Origin: Clostridiales bacterium 1_7_47FAA
GTDB lineage: Bacteria; Bacillota; Clostridia; Lachnospirales; Lachnospiraceae
Assembly (NCBI GenBank): GCA_000155435.1
Contig: DS990260.1
Span: 433,543 to 497,542, forward strand
Direction: 5' to 3'
DNA length: 64,000 bases
Shown here: one piece after another, positions 18,457 to 26,279 of the stretch
How positions within the stretch are numbered: the stretch's first letter is position 1
Layout: each line of letters opens with the position of its first letter
Made by a program: the position numbers and the translations under genes
The notes under the pieces: generated by a model
Told to the model about the DNA's origin: nothing
Databases searched by the model: none
The model's input: the letters and a program-made list of their open reading frames with translations, nothing else

Positions 18457-19611
18457 CTAGTTACGATTTATGAGGACTTTTTTCAAGGCAATATAAGCTT
18501 CATAGGTTGGAACGGTTCCTTCTAAAAAGTCACTTTGATATGCTTCACTTTTTTTAATATCATTCCTTTTTAATATATTCGATAAGTTCTCTGCCGAAAT
18601 ACCGTTCCGATTCCTAACAATAAAAATATTATCATTTCGTTCAAATTCATCTAATAGTTCGGAATAATGTGTTGAGAAAATAATGACTGCACCATTTTTA
18701 TTGACCTTAGAATCCCGGAAAAATCGAATCAATGTGGAAACAATCTCCCTGTTAAAGTGATTTTCCACCTCGTCTACAATAAGATACCCTCCATCTTCAA
18801 ATGCAAAAAAAGCATTCATAAACACACTGATTCCTTTTATAGTGCCGGAAGAAAGATATTTGTCCAATACCATTGGATTGTTCATTAAGATTTCTTCTTT
18901 TCCTTTAAATTTCAACCGAATATCAACATCTTTCTCATCTACAGCACATTTTAAATATTCAATACTAGGGTCGAGGAATAGTAAAAGCTCTTTCGGAAAT
19001 TTCCCCAGCAAATTCAGCATATTAAAATTTGTCCATTTCGACATGTCACACAGGAACACTTTCGATTTATGCTTTTTATTAAAAGCAATAATTATACTGA
19101 CATCATCCATCAGATATTCTTCGTCCTGATTTCGTTTCACAGCAGGAATGCCTTGAAAATCAAACATCCCCTTCTTCGTTTTTATTTTTGTCGATTTCTG
19201 TGACCACAGGTTTTCACTTTCAATCATATATCTGGTATTCTCATCGATTGGATTTATTGTCTTTTTTATAACAGTTTCCAATTTGTTAAGCAATCCTGAA
19301 TGATAAAAAAACGTAGTAAAAGTTACAGTTTGCTCATCATTAATATCCTCTAAAATTTCCTTTGTTTCAATCGCATTGATTGGCTTATTGTTCAATAAAT
19401 TTATCACAAAAGCTATCACTCTTAAAATTGTAGTTTTTCCCGATGCATTAATGCCAATAAATGATATCGAATTATTAACATAAATATTTGAGAATATCTG
19501 ATACAATCCATCGTTATTCTCTGACTGCACTCTCTGCTGTGCAAAAAAATCAATTTCTAAATTTTCTTTAAAGTGAGGTAAGCCACCTACTTGTATTTTA
19601 ATCAGTTTCAT
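18457..19611 (-). CDS. AAA / ABC-type ATPase of an abortive-infection-like operon (RloA/AbiLi-like)
   Basis: 384 residues of the AAA_15/RecF-like ABC ATPase group found in OLD, RloA, AbiL and PARIS systems. Visible motifs: Walker A GINASGKTT at 53-61, signature-like LSSGT at 253-257, Walker B YLIVDEVEN at 276-284, and switch histidine FSTH at 312-315. The C-terminus GTVPTYEAYIALKKVL is typical of RloA-like proteins. No nuclease domain is fused, consistent with the separate downstream gene. AGGAGGG lies five bases before the ATG, and a consensus promoter lies 47-75 bp upstream. All three genes are much more AT-rich than their flanks, a sign of horizontal transfer. Confidence 0.8.
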   Translation of the reverse strand: MKLIKIQVGGLPHFKENLEIDFFAQQRVQSENNDGLYQIFSNIYVNNSISFIGINASGKTTILRVIAFVINLLNNKPINAIETKEILEDINDEQTVTFTTFFYHSGLLNKLETVIKKTINPIDENTRYMIESENLWSQKSTKIKTKKGMFDFQGIPAVKRNQDEEYLMDDVSIIIAFNKKHKSKVFLCDMSKWTNFNMLNLLGKFPKELLLFLDPSIEYLKCAVDEKDVDIRLKFKGKEEILMNNPMVLDKYLSSGTIKGISVFMNAFFAFEDGGYLIVDEVENHFNREIVSTLIRFFRDSKVNKNGAVIIFSTHYSELLDEFERNDNIFIVRNRNGISAENLSNILKRNDIKKSEAYQSDFLEGTVPTYEAYIALKKVLINRN

Positions 19612-19657
19612 AATCCCTCCTAGAATTTATCTACAAGATTTTCGTTTTTATATTGTT

Positions 19658-19686
19658 ATTATATCCTCTTTTTTTACTTTTATCAA
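19658..19686 (-). promoter_or_regulatory. promoter of the ATPase operon
   Basis: TTGATA (19686-19681) and a perfect TATAAT (19663-19658) with 17-bp spacing, 47 bp upstream of the ATPase start. The operon therefore carries its own strong vegetative promoter directly after the protease stop codon. Confidence 0.85.
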
Positions 19687-19715
19687 TATTTATTTTTAGA
19701 TTTTACGTTATTATA

Positions 19716-21461
19716 TTAAATCGGCAGGCTGTCCCGCACACACAGCGCCCCATACCCCAGCTGCGGATTGGGCCAGGTCCCGTATCCCGGCAGGTGCCTG
19801 GCTCCCCGGGCCAGATATGCCTTTACCTTCTCCCCGTAAAGGAAAGGGTCGTTTCCATCCACGATGCCCCACTGCATGAGGAGGGCCGCGCTACCGGACA
19901 CAAAGGGCGCCGCAAAGGAAGTGCCAGTCACCGCCTCATATCCGCCGCCGCTTCTGGCTGTCACGATGTCCACCCCGGGAGCCACAAGGTCCGGCTTTAC
20001 CTGCTGTGTCTGGCGCGTAAAACCGCGTCCTGAAAAATCCGCATACGATTGGTAAGAATCATCATAGGCGCCCACGGATATCACATTGGCTGCCGTGGAA
20101 GGGATGGTAAGGGTGGTCTCCGGCACAGGCATAAGGAACCGGGTGGAGGGATTCAGGATTCCCCTGGAGGGCAGCCACATGTCGTATTGTCCCGTCACGA
20201 TCCGCTCCGGCGTAAGGCGGAAGGTCCAGATCCCGCTGTCCAGATAGTCCCTTATGGGGATGAAATCAAAATAAACTTCCTGCGCCTTACTGTAAGGGCT
20301 GGGCTTGCCATAATAAATCAGGATCCTGGTCCCCCCGTAATTCAGGGTCTGAGGCCCCAGACGGCTGTCTATGGGACCGATGGTGCCGCCTGAGGGCGTA
20401 ATCAAACGGATGGCAAACCCGTCCACATAGGATTTCCAAAGCTGGACTCCCATGCCGGTCTCAAAAGGCGCAATGGATAATTCCACATCCATGTCACTGC
20501 CCATGACCAGCCGGCCCGCCGTGTGCCCGTTTCCAGTGCCTTCATTTCCAGTCCCTGCAACCAGTACGCTCCTTCCATAATTCGATATATCGTTCATGAA
20601 GGTCTCCAGAAGGCTGGTGCCGTCATGGGAACCATAGGTGTTGCCAAAACTCAGGTTGACTGCAACAGGACGCCCCAGCTCCTGGGCCTGGCGGATTACA
20701 AAGTCCAGTCCCTTCATCAGCTGTGTGGTCCTTGGGAAATTATCAGCCACAGGGGCGCCCAGTTTTACCACCAATAAGTCACTTTCATACGCCACCCCGC
20801 GGTAGACCCCCTGGCTTCCCCTTCCATTCCCGGCCGCAATGGCTGCCACGGCTGTCCCATGGCCGCTTAAATCCACGGAAGGCACAAGGTCAAGGGCGCC
20901 TGCCCGGTCAGATGCGTTCAGCGCCTCATTGATTTCTTCCCGTGTATAAATCCTGTCCCTGTCCTGGTCCATGAGCATGAGGATTCTGGTGGTCCCGTCC
21001 GCATTCCTGAAGTCCTGGTTCAGATAGTCGATGCCAGAATCAATGACCGCCACCAGTACACCGCGTCCGGTCAGTCCGCCCGGCAGTCCGCTTATGACCC
21101 CGCCCGTCACATTGCCCGCGCCTGAGGGGGATTGGACCACGGAAAGACAGGAGGCCGCCCTTGCCATGTTGCTGGCAAAGAACAGCCTCTTTGGTTTCTC
21201 AATATATTCAATCTGGTTCAGCTCACTGACCTGGTCCACAAGGTGTTCCGGCACCACCAGGACAGCGTACCCGTTAAGGAGTTCATCCACCTGGATTCCT
21301 GCCCCTGCAAGGCCCGCAAGACTGCCTGAATGCCGGACAATCAGTTCCCATGTCCGTTCTTCAGGGTCATAACCCACGTCCAGGTTTTCGGAGCGCTCCC
21401 GCTCCTCGTCCGTGGCGCTGAGGGCCAGATTCAGTAGATTTTCCCGTTTTTGGTTCTGCAT
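19716..21461 (-). CDS. subtilisin-like serine protease (Csp-like, S8 family)
   Basis: 581 residues without a signal peptide. The catalytic triad is intact: Asp in VAVIDSGIDYLNQDF, His in DLSGHGTAVAAIAAG and Ser in TGTSFAAPFVSGSAALLM. A long insertion between His and Ser (about 180 residues of jelly-roll-like sequence) and the short N-terminal prodomain match the clostridial Csp proteases. Those cleave pro-SleC to start spore cortex hydrolysis or act as germinant-sensing pseudoproteases; the intact triad here favours an active enzyme. It stands alone between the ATPase operon and a transporter. Confidence 0.88.
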   Translation of the reverse strand: MQNQKRENLLNLALSATDEERERSENLDVGYDPEERTWELIVRHSGSLAGLAGAGIQVDELLNGYAVLVVPEHLVDQVSELNQIEYIEKPKRLFFASNMARAASCLSVVQSPSGAGNVTGGVISGLPGGLTGRGVLVAVIDSGIDYLNQDFRNADGTTRILMLMDQDRDRIYTREEINEALNASDRAGALDLVPSVDLSGHGTAVAAIAAGNGRGSQGVYRGVAYESDLLVVKLGAPVADNFPRTTQLMKGLDFVIRQAQELGRPVAVNLSFGNTYGSHDGTSLLETFMNDISNYGRSVLVAGTGNEGTGNGHTAGRLVMGSDMDVELSIAPFETGMGVQLWKSYVDGFAIRLITPSGGTIGPIDSRLGPQTLNYGGTRILIYYGKPSPYSKAQEVYFDFIPIRDYLDSGIWTFRLTPERIVTGQYDMWLPSRGILNPSTRFLMPVPETTLTIPSTAANVISVGAYDDSYQSYADFSGRGFTRQTQQVKPDLVAPGVDIVTARSGGGYEAVTGTSFAAPFVSGSAALLMQWGIVDGNDPFLYGEKVKAYLARGARHLPGYGTWPNPQLGYGALCVRDSLPI

Positions 21462-21540
21462 GGTCGTTCTCCGGCATTCCTTATCATTAGATGCTATTGA
21501 TCAATGCTCTAAATTATTCCAAATAATATGATTACCATTC

Positions 21541-22869
21541 TTATCCGCGGACCGTCATGTAGATATTATAGAATCCGGTCAGGGTCACCACCAGTACCAT
21601 GATCGGTGTAAGGAAACGGATGCAGAGTATCCACAGTTTTTTAAGTTTAAAAGGTATCCCGTCTTTTTCGATTTCATCCACCAAGTTGTTGGGGTCCCAT
21701 TTCCATCCGATGTAATAACACATGGTCACGCCTCCCATGGGAAGCAGGATATTGTCTGTTATCATTCCCACAAAATCAAATACGCTGTAGTTTAAGATGG
21801 TCACATTGCCCAGTGTCCCAAAGGAAAGGGCGCTGGGAATCCCCACAAGGAAACATGCCGTGCCAAGAAGGATGGTGCCGGTCCGTCTGCTCAGGCGCAT
21901 GGTGTCCAGGGCAAAGGAAACCGTTACTTCCAGCAGGGCAATGGCGCTTGTGACTGCCGCAAAGAATACAAGGGTAAAGAATACAAGGGCGAAAAACGGA
22001 CCGAACCGTATGGATGAGAACACCTTTGGAAGGGTTCCGAAAATCAATCCAGGCCCCTGTCCCGGTTCCAGGCCAAAGGAAAACACGGCCGGGAAAATAG
22101 CGGTTCCGGCCATCAGCGCAATGATGGTGTCAAGTCCGGCCACGCTAAGGCAGCTCCTTGGTATATTCTCCTTGTCGCTAAGGTAGCTTCCATATGTGAT
22201 GGTAATGCCCATACAGAGGCTGAGGGAATAGAATACCTGGCCCAGGGCAGCGCTGACCGCTGTCATGTTAAATGCGGAACGGTTGGGTATGAATATGAAC
22301 CTAAGGCCCTCTTCTGCATTGGGAAGGGTCACGCCCCTTACAATGATCACAATCAGCAGCAGGAACAGCAGCGGCATCATGATCTTGCTGACCTTTTCGA
22401 TTCCGTTGATACCAAAACAGCAGATGACCGTGGTCACAAACAGGAACAGGAAATGCCAGAATACCGGTTCCACCGGGGAGCTGATAAAGGCGGTAAAGTC
22501 CTCTGGCGCCTGATAGGTGGACGCATAGCTGACAATGTATTTTAAGATCCATCCGCCAATGACACTGTAATAGGACAGGATAAGAAATGCTGCCGCCACG
22601 CCGAACACACCCACAATACGCGCATTGGAATTGATGTCGCCATAGGCCTGTACCGGGTCATGGCGCGTACGTCTTCCAAGGGACATTTCAATCATCATGA
22701 CCGGTATGCCCAGTATACAGATAAAAAACAGGTAAACAGCCAGAAAGGAGGCTCCTCCGTTGCGTCCCATCAGATAGGGGAATTTCCACAGATTGCCCAG
22801 TCCGATGGCAGCGCCTGCCGTAGCCATGATAAAGCCCAGTTTACTGGCCCACTGATTCTTTGTCTTCAT
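21541..22869 (-). CDS. sodium-dependent transporter of the NSS/SNF family
   Basis: 442 residues with about eleven membrane segments. The N-terminal signature WASKLGFIMATAGAAIGLGNLWKFPYLMGRNGGASFL is diagnostic of the neurotransmitter:sodium symporter family. Bacterial members import amino acids with Na+; the substrate cannot be read from sequence. It begins 12 bp after the nhaC-like gene, so the symporter and a Na+-linked antiporter are probably co-transcribed with the sufCB pair. Confidence 0.92.
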   Translation of the reverse strand: MKTKNQWASKLGFIMATAGAAIGLGNLWKFPYLMGRNGGASFLAVYLFFICILGIPVMMIEMSLGRRTRHDPVQAYGDINSNARIVGVFGVAAAFLILSYYSVIGGWILKYIVSYASTYQAPEDFTAFISSPVEPVFWHFLFLFVTTVICCFGINGIEKVSKIMMPLLFLLLIVIIVRGVTLPNAEEGLRFIFIPNRSAFNMTAVSAALGQVFYSLSLCMGITITYGSYLSDKENIPRSCLSVAGLDTIIALMAGTAIFPAVFSFGLEPGQGPGLIFGTLPKVFSSIRFGPFFALVFFTLVFFAAVTSAIALLEVTVSFALDTMRLSRRTGTILLGTACFLVGIPSALSFGTLGNVTILNYSVFDFVGMITDNILLPMGGVTMCYYIGWKWDPNNLVDEIEKDGIPFKLKKLWILCIRFLTPIMVLVVTLTGFYNIYMTVRG

Positions 22870-22881
22870 ATTTTAGTCTTC

Positions 22882-24171
22882 CTACTCTCTTGTGCGTTTT
22901 TTTATAAATATAAATACCAGACCGCTGACCCCCATCAAAATGGGGTAAAAGCAATATGGGGTAATCTCAAAAGGCGTTAGGCCCGTCAGGGTCGCCGCCG
23001 CAAGGAGCTGTGCCCCATAGGGAATCATCCCCTGTCCCATGGAGCTGAACATGTCCAGCAGGGAAGCGCTACGCCTGGGAGTCACGCCAAAGTCATCGCT
23101 GATTTCCTTTGCAATAGGCCCGGACATGACAATGGCCACCGTGTTGTTGGCCGTGCACATATCCACCAAAAGGGCCAGGGCGGCAATTCCCAGCTCCCCT
23201 CCCCGTTCCCCGTTAATCCTTTTCCTGATAAAGGACAGGATGAAATCAATGCCCCCGTATTCCTTTACCAGGGCCACAATACAGGCCACGATAATGGAAA
23301 TCACAGTAATATCATACATCCCCATGATTCCCTCCCCCACATGGGTGAACATGTCCCCCAAGCCGAAGGCTCCCGTGCCCACGCCTGCAATCAGGGACAG
23401 CACCGTGCCTGCAATCAGGACGATGAATACATTCACGCCTGCCAGGGCGCCCACCAGTACCACCAGATAGGGAAGGACGCGGAATATGTTGTAGGTCAGT
23501 TCATCCTTTAGCTGGAAAGCAGCGTCCCTGCCCAGAACCAGGAACAGCAGGATGGTCACGATGGCTGCCGGAAGCACTATCAGGAAATTCTCCCTGAATT
23601 TATCCTTCATCTCACAGCCCTGGGTCTTTACAGCGGCAATGGTCGTGTCGCTTATCATGGACAGGTTATCCCCGAACATGGCGCCGCCCACAACGGCGCC
23701 GGCGCATACGGCCATGGAAAACCCGGTCTTCTGGCTGATTCCCACTGCAATGGGCGCCAGCGCCGTAATGGTCCCCACGGAGGTCCCCATGGATATGGAT
23801 ATGAAGCAGCCGATAAGGAACAGTCCCGCCACCGCCACATTGGACGGCAGGATGGACAGGCCCAGGTTCACCGTGCTGTCCACGCCCCCTGCTGCCTTTA
23901 CAGCCCCTGTAAAAGCACCTGCGGCCAGAAATATAAGGCACATGGTTATGATGTTCTCATCCCCCACGCCTTCTGCAGCCAGCCTGATCTTATCTGCGAA
24001 TCCCAGCTGCCGGTTCTGTACAAAGGCAACCAGAAGCGCAATTAAGAAAGCAGCAATCGCCGGCATGCTGTAAAAATCCCCGGTAATGAATCCAGAACCT
24101 AAGAATATTAACAGAAACACCAGAATAGGGAGAAGGGCAGATGCCCTTCCCTCTTTTGTATTCCCCATCAT
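22882..24171 (-). CDS. NhaC family Na+/H+ antiporter-like protein
   Basis: 429 residues, about eleven membrane segments. Family features include GVGDENIITMCLIFLAAGAFTGA, the re-entrant SISMGTSVGTITALAPIA and GGAMFGDNLSMISDTTIAAVKTQGC, all typical of NhaC/YuiF-like ion transporters. NhaC relatives may exchange Na+ and H+ with organic acids or amino acids, so the role is open. It lies 31 bp downstream of the SufB-like gene and 12 bp upstream of the NSS symporter. Confidence 0.88.
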   Translation of the reverse strand: MMGNTKEGRASALLPILVFLLIFLGSGFITGDFYSMPAIAAFLIALLVAFVQNRQLGFADKIRLAAEGVGDENIITMCLIFLAAGAFTGAVKAAGGVDSTVNLGLSILPSNVAVAGLFLIGCFISISMGTSVGTITALAPIAVGISQKTGFSMAVCAGAVVGGAMFGDNLSMISDTTIAAVKTQGCEMKDKFRENFLIVLPAAIVTILLFLVLGRDAAFQLKDELTYNIFRVLPYLVVLVGALAGVNVFIVLIAGTVLSLIAGVGTGAFGLGDMFTHVGEGIMGMYDITVISIIVACIVALVKEYGGIDFILSFIRKRINGERGGELGIAALALLVDMCTANNTVAIVMSGPIAKEISDDFGVTPRRSASLLDMFSSMGQGMIPYGAQLLAAATLTGLTPFEITPYCFYPILMGVSGLVFIFIKKRTRE

Positions 24172-24202
24172 ATAATCCCCCTGTACATCGTGTCCGCCCC
24201 TG

Positions 24203-25126
24203 TTACTTCAGGAAGCCATTGACAATCTGGGCCTCTGCCTCTTCCTCTGTCAGCCCCAGCGTCATCAGCTTCACAATCTGCTCCCCTGCAATCTTACCGA
24301 TTGCAGCCTCATGGATCAGGGCGGCATCGATATCATTGGCAATCAGGCCCGGAATGGCGAATATCTTGGCATCGTCCATGATGATGGCATCGCACTCCGT
24401 GTGTCCGCTGCACTTTGCATTGCCTACGATTTTGGAATTGAAGGTCTGCTTTGACCGGTCCTTTGCAACGGAACGCGATACCACGTCCGCGCTGGAGTCA
24501 TCCCCGTTCAGGTTCACGATATAGGTGCTCTCCGCATCCTGGGTCCCATGGGTCAGAAGGCGCTCCCTGACAATCAGCTTGGCGCCTGCGGCCAGCTCCG
24601 CCGTGTTGGTCCTGTTGGTGGAATCCACGCCTTTAATCTGGACCATTTCCATCTCCATGTAGCTGTTTTCTTCCATATATACCTCGGTTCCGGGATTCAG
24701 GATACGCTTACCCTCCCCATCGCCTTCGCCGTAATGCTTTTCCACGTATTTAACCCTGGCATTCCTGCCCACGAAGAAACGGTGGATGCCGTCGTGTTCA
24801 GAATCCTGGTCCCCGCAGTTATGGATGCCGCAGCCAGCCACGATGACCACATCCGCGTCATCCCCGATGAAAAAGTCATTGTATACCATTTCCTTTAAGC
24901 CGCTGGCGCTGACCACCACCGGGATATGGACGCTTTCATGTTTTGTCCCCGGTTTGATGCGTATGTCGATTCCTGCCTTGTCCGTCTTGGTGGTTATATC
25001 TATGTTGGCCGTTGTGGCACGAGCTGATGTCTTTCCATTGGAACGGATATTATAAGCTCCTTCCGGCACGCCGTGCAGGTCAGCCACTTCTTCTAACATT
25101 CTCTCCTGTATTGCGTCTCCCATCAT
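24203..25126 (-). CDS. short SufB/SufD family Fe-S scaffold protein (SmsB-like)
   Basis: 307 residues, much shorter than classical SufB (about 470), lacking the N-terminal region. The right-handed beta-helix core is recognisable: VVIVAGCGIHNCG, HDGIHRFFVGRNARVKYVEKHYGEG, and the C-terminal ECDAIIMDDAKIFAIPGLIANDIDAALIHEAAIGKIAGEQ, including the conserved acidic/His segment. GGGGAGG precedes the ATG. It is paired with the SufC ATPase 12 bp upstream and no SufS, SufU or SufD follows. This is the layout of minimal SmsCB systems of anaerobes. Confidence 0.88.
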   Translation of the reverse strand: MMGDAIQERMLEEVADLHGVPEGAYNIRSNGKTSARATTANIDITTKTDKAGIDIRIKPGTKHESVHIPVVVSASGLKEMVYNDFFIGDDADVVIVAGCGIHNCGDQDSEHDGIHRFFVGRNARVKYVEKHYGEGDGEGKRILNPGTEVYMEENSYMEMEMVQIKGVDSTNRTNTAELAAGAKLIVRERLLTHGTQDAESTYIVNLNGDDSSADVVSRSVAKDRSKQTFNSKIVGNAKCSGHTECDAIIMDDAKIFAIPGLIANDIDAALIHEAAIGKIAGEQIVKLMTLGLTEEEAEAQIVNGFLK

Positions 25127-25138
25127 TGGTTCCTCCCC

Positions 25139-25876
25139 TTACTGTGCTGTCTCGTAAAACTTACTGCATGCATCCACCGCGGAAGCAGTACCCATGATCT
25201 GAGGAAGCACCTCATCCTTGGGCCCCTGGTTCACAACGCGGCCGTCTGCAATTACCACGATTTCATCTGCAATATTAAGGATCCTCTCCTGATGTGAAAT
25301 AATCAGGATGGAGCCGTTGGTGTTCTGGCGCATACGCTCAAATACCTGAATCAGGTTCTGGAAGCTCCACAAATCGATTCCGGCCTCAGGTTCATCGAAC
25401 ACGGAAAGCTTGGATGCCCTGGCAATGACAGACGCAATCTCAATCCTCTTAAGCTCGCCGCCTGAAAGGCTGGCATTGACTTCACGGTTAATATAATCCT
25501 TGGCGCAGAGGCCTACCTCGGCCAGATACTGACAGGCTTCCGCCACGCTCAGCTTCTTCTTGGCTGCCAGGCGCAAAAGGTCCAGCACCTGCACGCCCTT
25601 AAAGCGCACCGGCTGCTGGAATGCAAAACTGATTCCCAGATTCGCCCTGTCCGTAATGCCCATATCCGTGATATCCTGTCCGTCAAACAGGATACGGCCC
25701 CCAGTAGGCCTCTCTATTCCCATAATCAGCTTGGCTGTGGTGGACTTGCCCCCGCCGTTCGGTCCGGTGATGACAACGAACTTCCCATCATCCACTGTAA
25801 GGCTGATATCCTTGATGATCCCCTTTTCTCCTTTTTCGTCATTCACATCAAAGGAGAGATTCTCTAATGTAAGCAT
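25139..25876 (-). CDS. sufC: Fe-S cluster assembly ATPase SufC (SmsC-like)
   Basis: 245 residues, an ABC-type ATPase. Walker A GPNGGGKSTTAK (about 38-49), Q-loop in SFAFQQPVRFKGV, signature LSGGELKRIEIASV, Walker B SVFDEPEAGIDLW. The FDEPEAGID variant and overall length are SufC features. It works with the SufB-like partner as a cytosolic scaffold complex building Fe-S clusters. It is the first gene of the sufC-sufB-nhaC-NSS run; about 150 bp upstream lies a 16-bp inverted repeat. Confidence 0.93.
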   Translation of the reverse strand: MLTLENLSFDVNDEKGEKGIIKDISLTVDDGKFVVITGPNGGGKSTTAKLIMGIERPTGGRILFDGQDITDMGITDRANLGISFAFQQPVRFKGVQVLDLLRLAAKKKLSVAEACQYLAEVGLCAKDYINREVNASLSGGELKRIEIASVIARASKLSVFDEPEAGIDLWSFQNLIQVFERMRQNTNGSILIISHQERILNIADEIVVIADGRVVNQGPKDEVLPQIMGTASAVDACSKFYETAQ

Positions 25877-26026
25877 TCTGTTTCCTACCTCTCTTTATCT
25901 CTTCTTTTTATTTCCGGGTACGGCAAAAAGCCTGTCCCCCCTACGGTTTTTAGGCCACAAATTACAGTATAAACTATTTCCCACCAAATTACTATCAAAA
26001 CTTTACCTCTTATGGCAGAAAATGTC

Positions 26027-26042
26027 TGTTGCAAATGCAACA
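26027..26042. promoter_or_regulatory. inverted repeat upstream of sufC
   Basis: TGTTGCA-AA-TGCAACA, 7-bp perfect arms around two bases. It lies between the tRNA-Leu terminator and sufC, in the region where the suf promoter should be, and is a plausible operator. No regulator is identified. Confidence 0.35.
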
Positions 26043-26105
26043 TTGCTAGTTTTCCCTTAAAACCATATTTATATTTATGTTTCAAGGGAATATTCCCCTG
26101 CATGC

Positions 26106-26134
26106 AAAAAAACAGGAAGCCATCAGCTTCCTGT
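26106..26134 (-). terminator. terminator after tRNA-Leu
   Basis: A 9-bp perfect stem ACAGGAAGC / GCTTCCTGT with a 5-nt loop, followed on the minus strand by a run of seven T. It lies 7 bp after the tRNA. Confidence 0.92.
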
Positions 26135-26140
26135 CCGTAC

Positions 26141-26224
26141 TGCAGAAGAAGGGAGTCGAACCCTCAAGGTATTACTACCACACGGACCTGAACCGTGCGC
26201 GTCTGCCAATTCCGCCACTTCTGC
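26141..26224 (-). tRNA. tRNA-Leu (anticodon CAG)
   Basis: Minus-strand cloverleaf: acceptor GCAGAAG (26224-26218) pairs with CTTCTGC (26148-26142). The D arm contains GCGGAATTGGCAGACGC. The anticodon loop TTCAGGT has CAG at 26190-26188. A long variable arm (GGTA-GTAA-TACC) marks a class II tRNA, and the T arm has GGTTCGACTCC. CCA is not encoded. Reads CUG codons. Followed by a strong terminator. Confidence 0.96.
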
Positions 26225-26279
26225 GTTACGCTGCTCTCGCAAGCAACGTAGGTAATTATAATAGATGAATCGAAATTTG

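Noticed and set aside
17331-19715. Insertion-sequence or integrase-mediated island borders
   Set aside because: I looked for direct repeats or a transposase/integrase at the edges of the AT-rich island and found none; transfer is inferred from composition only.
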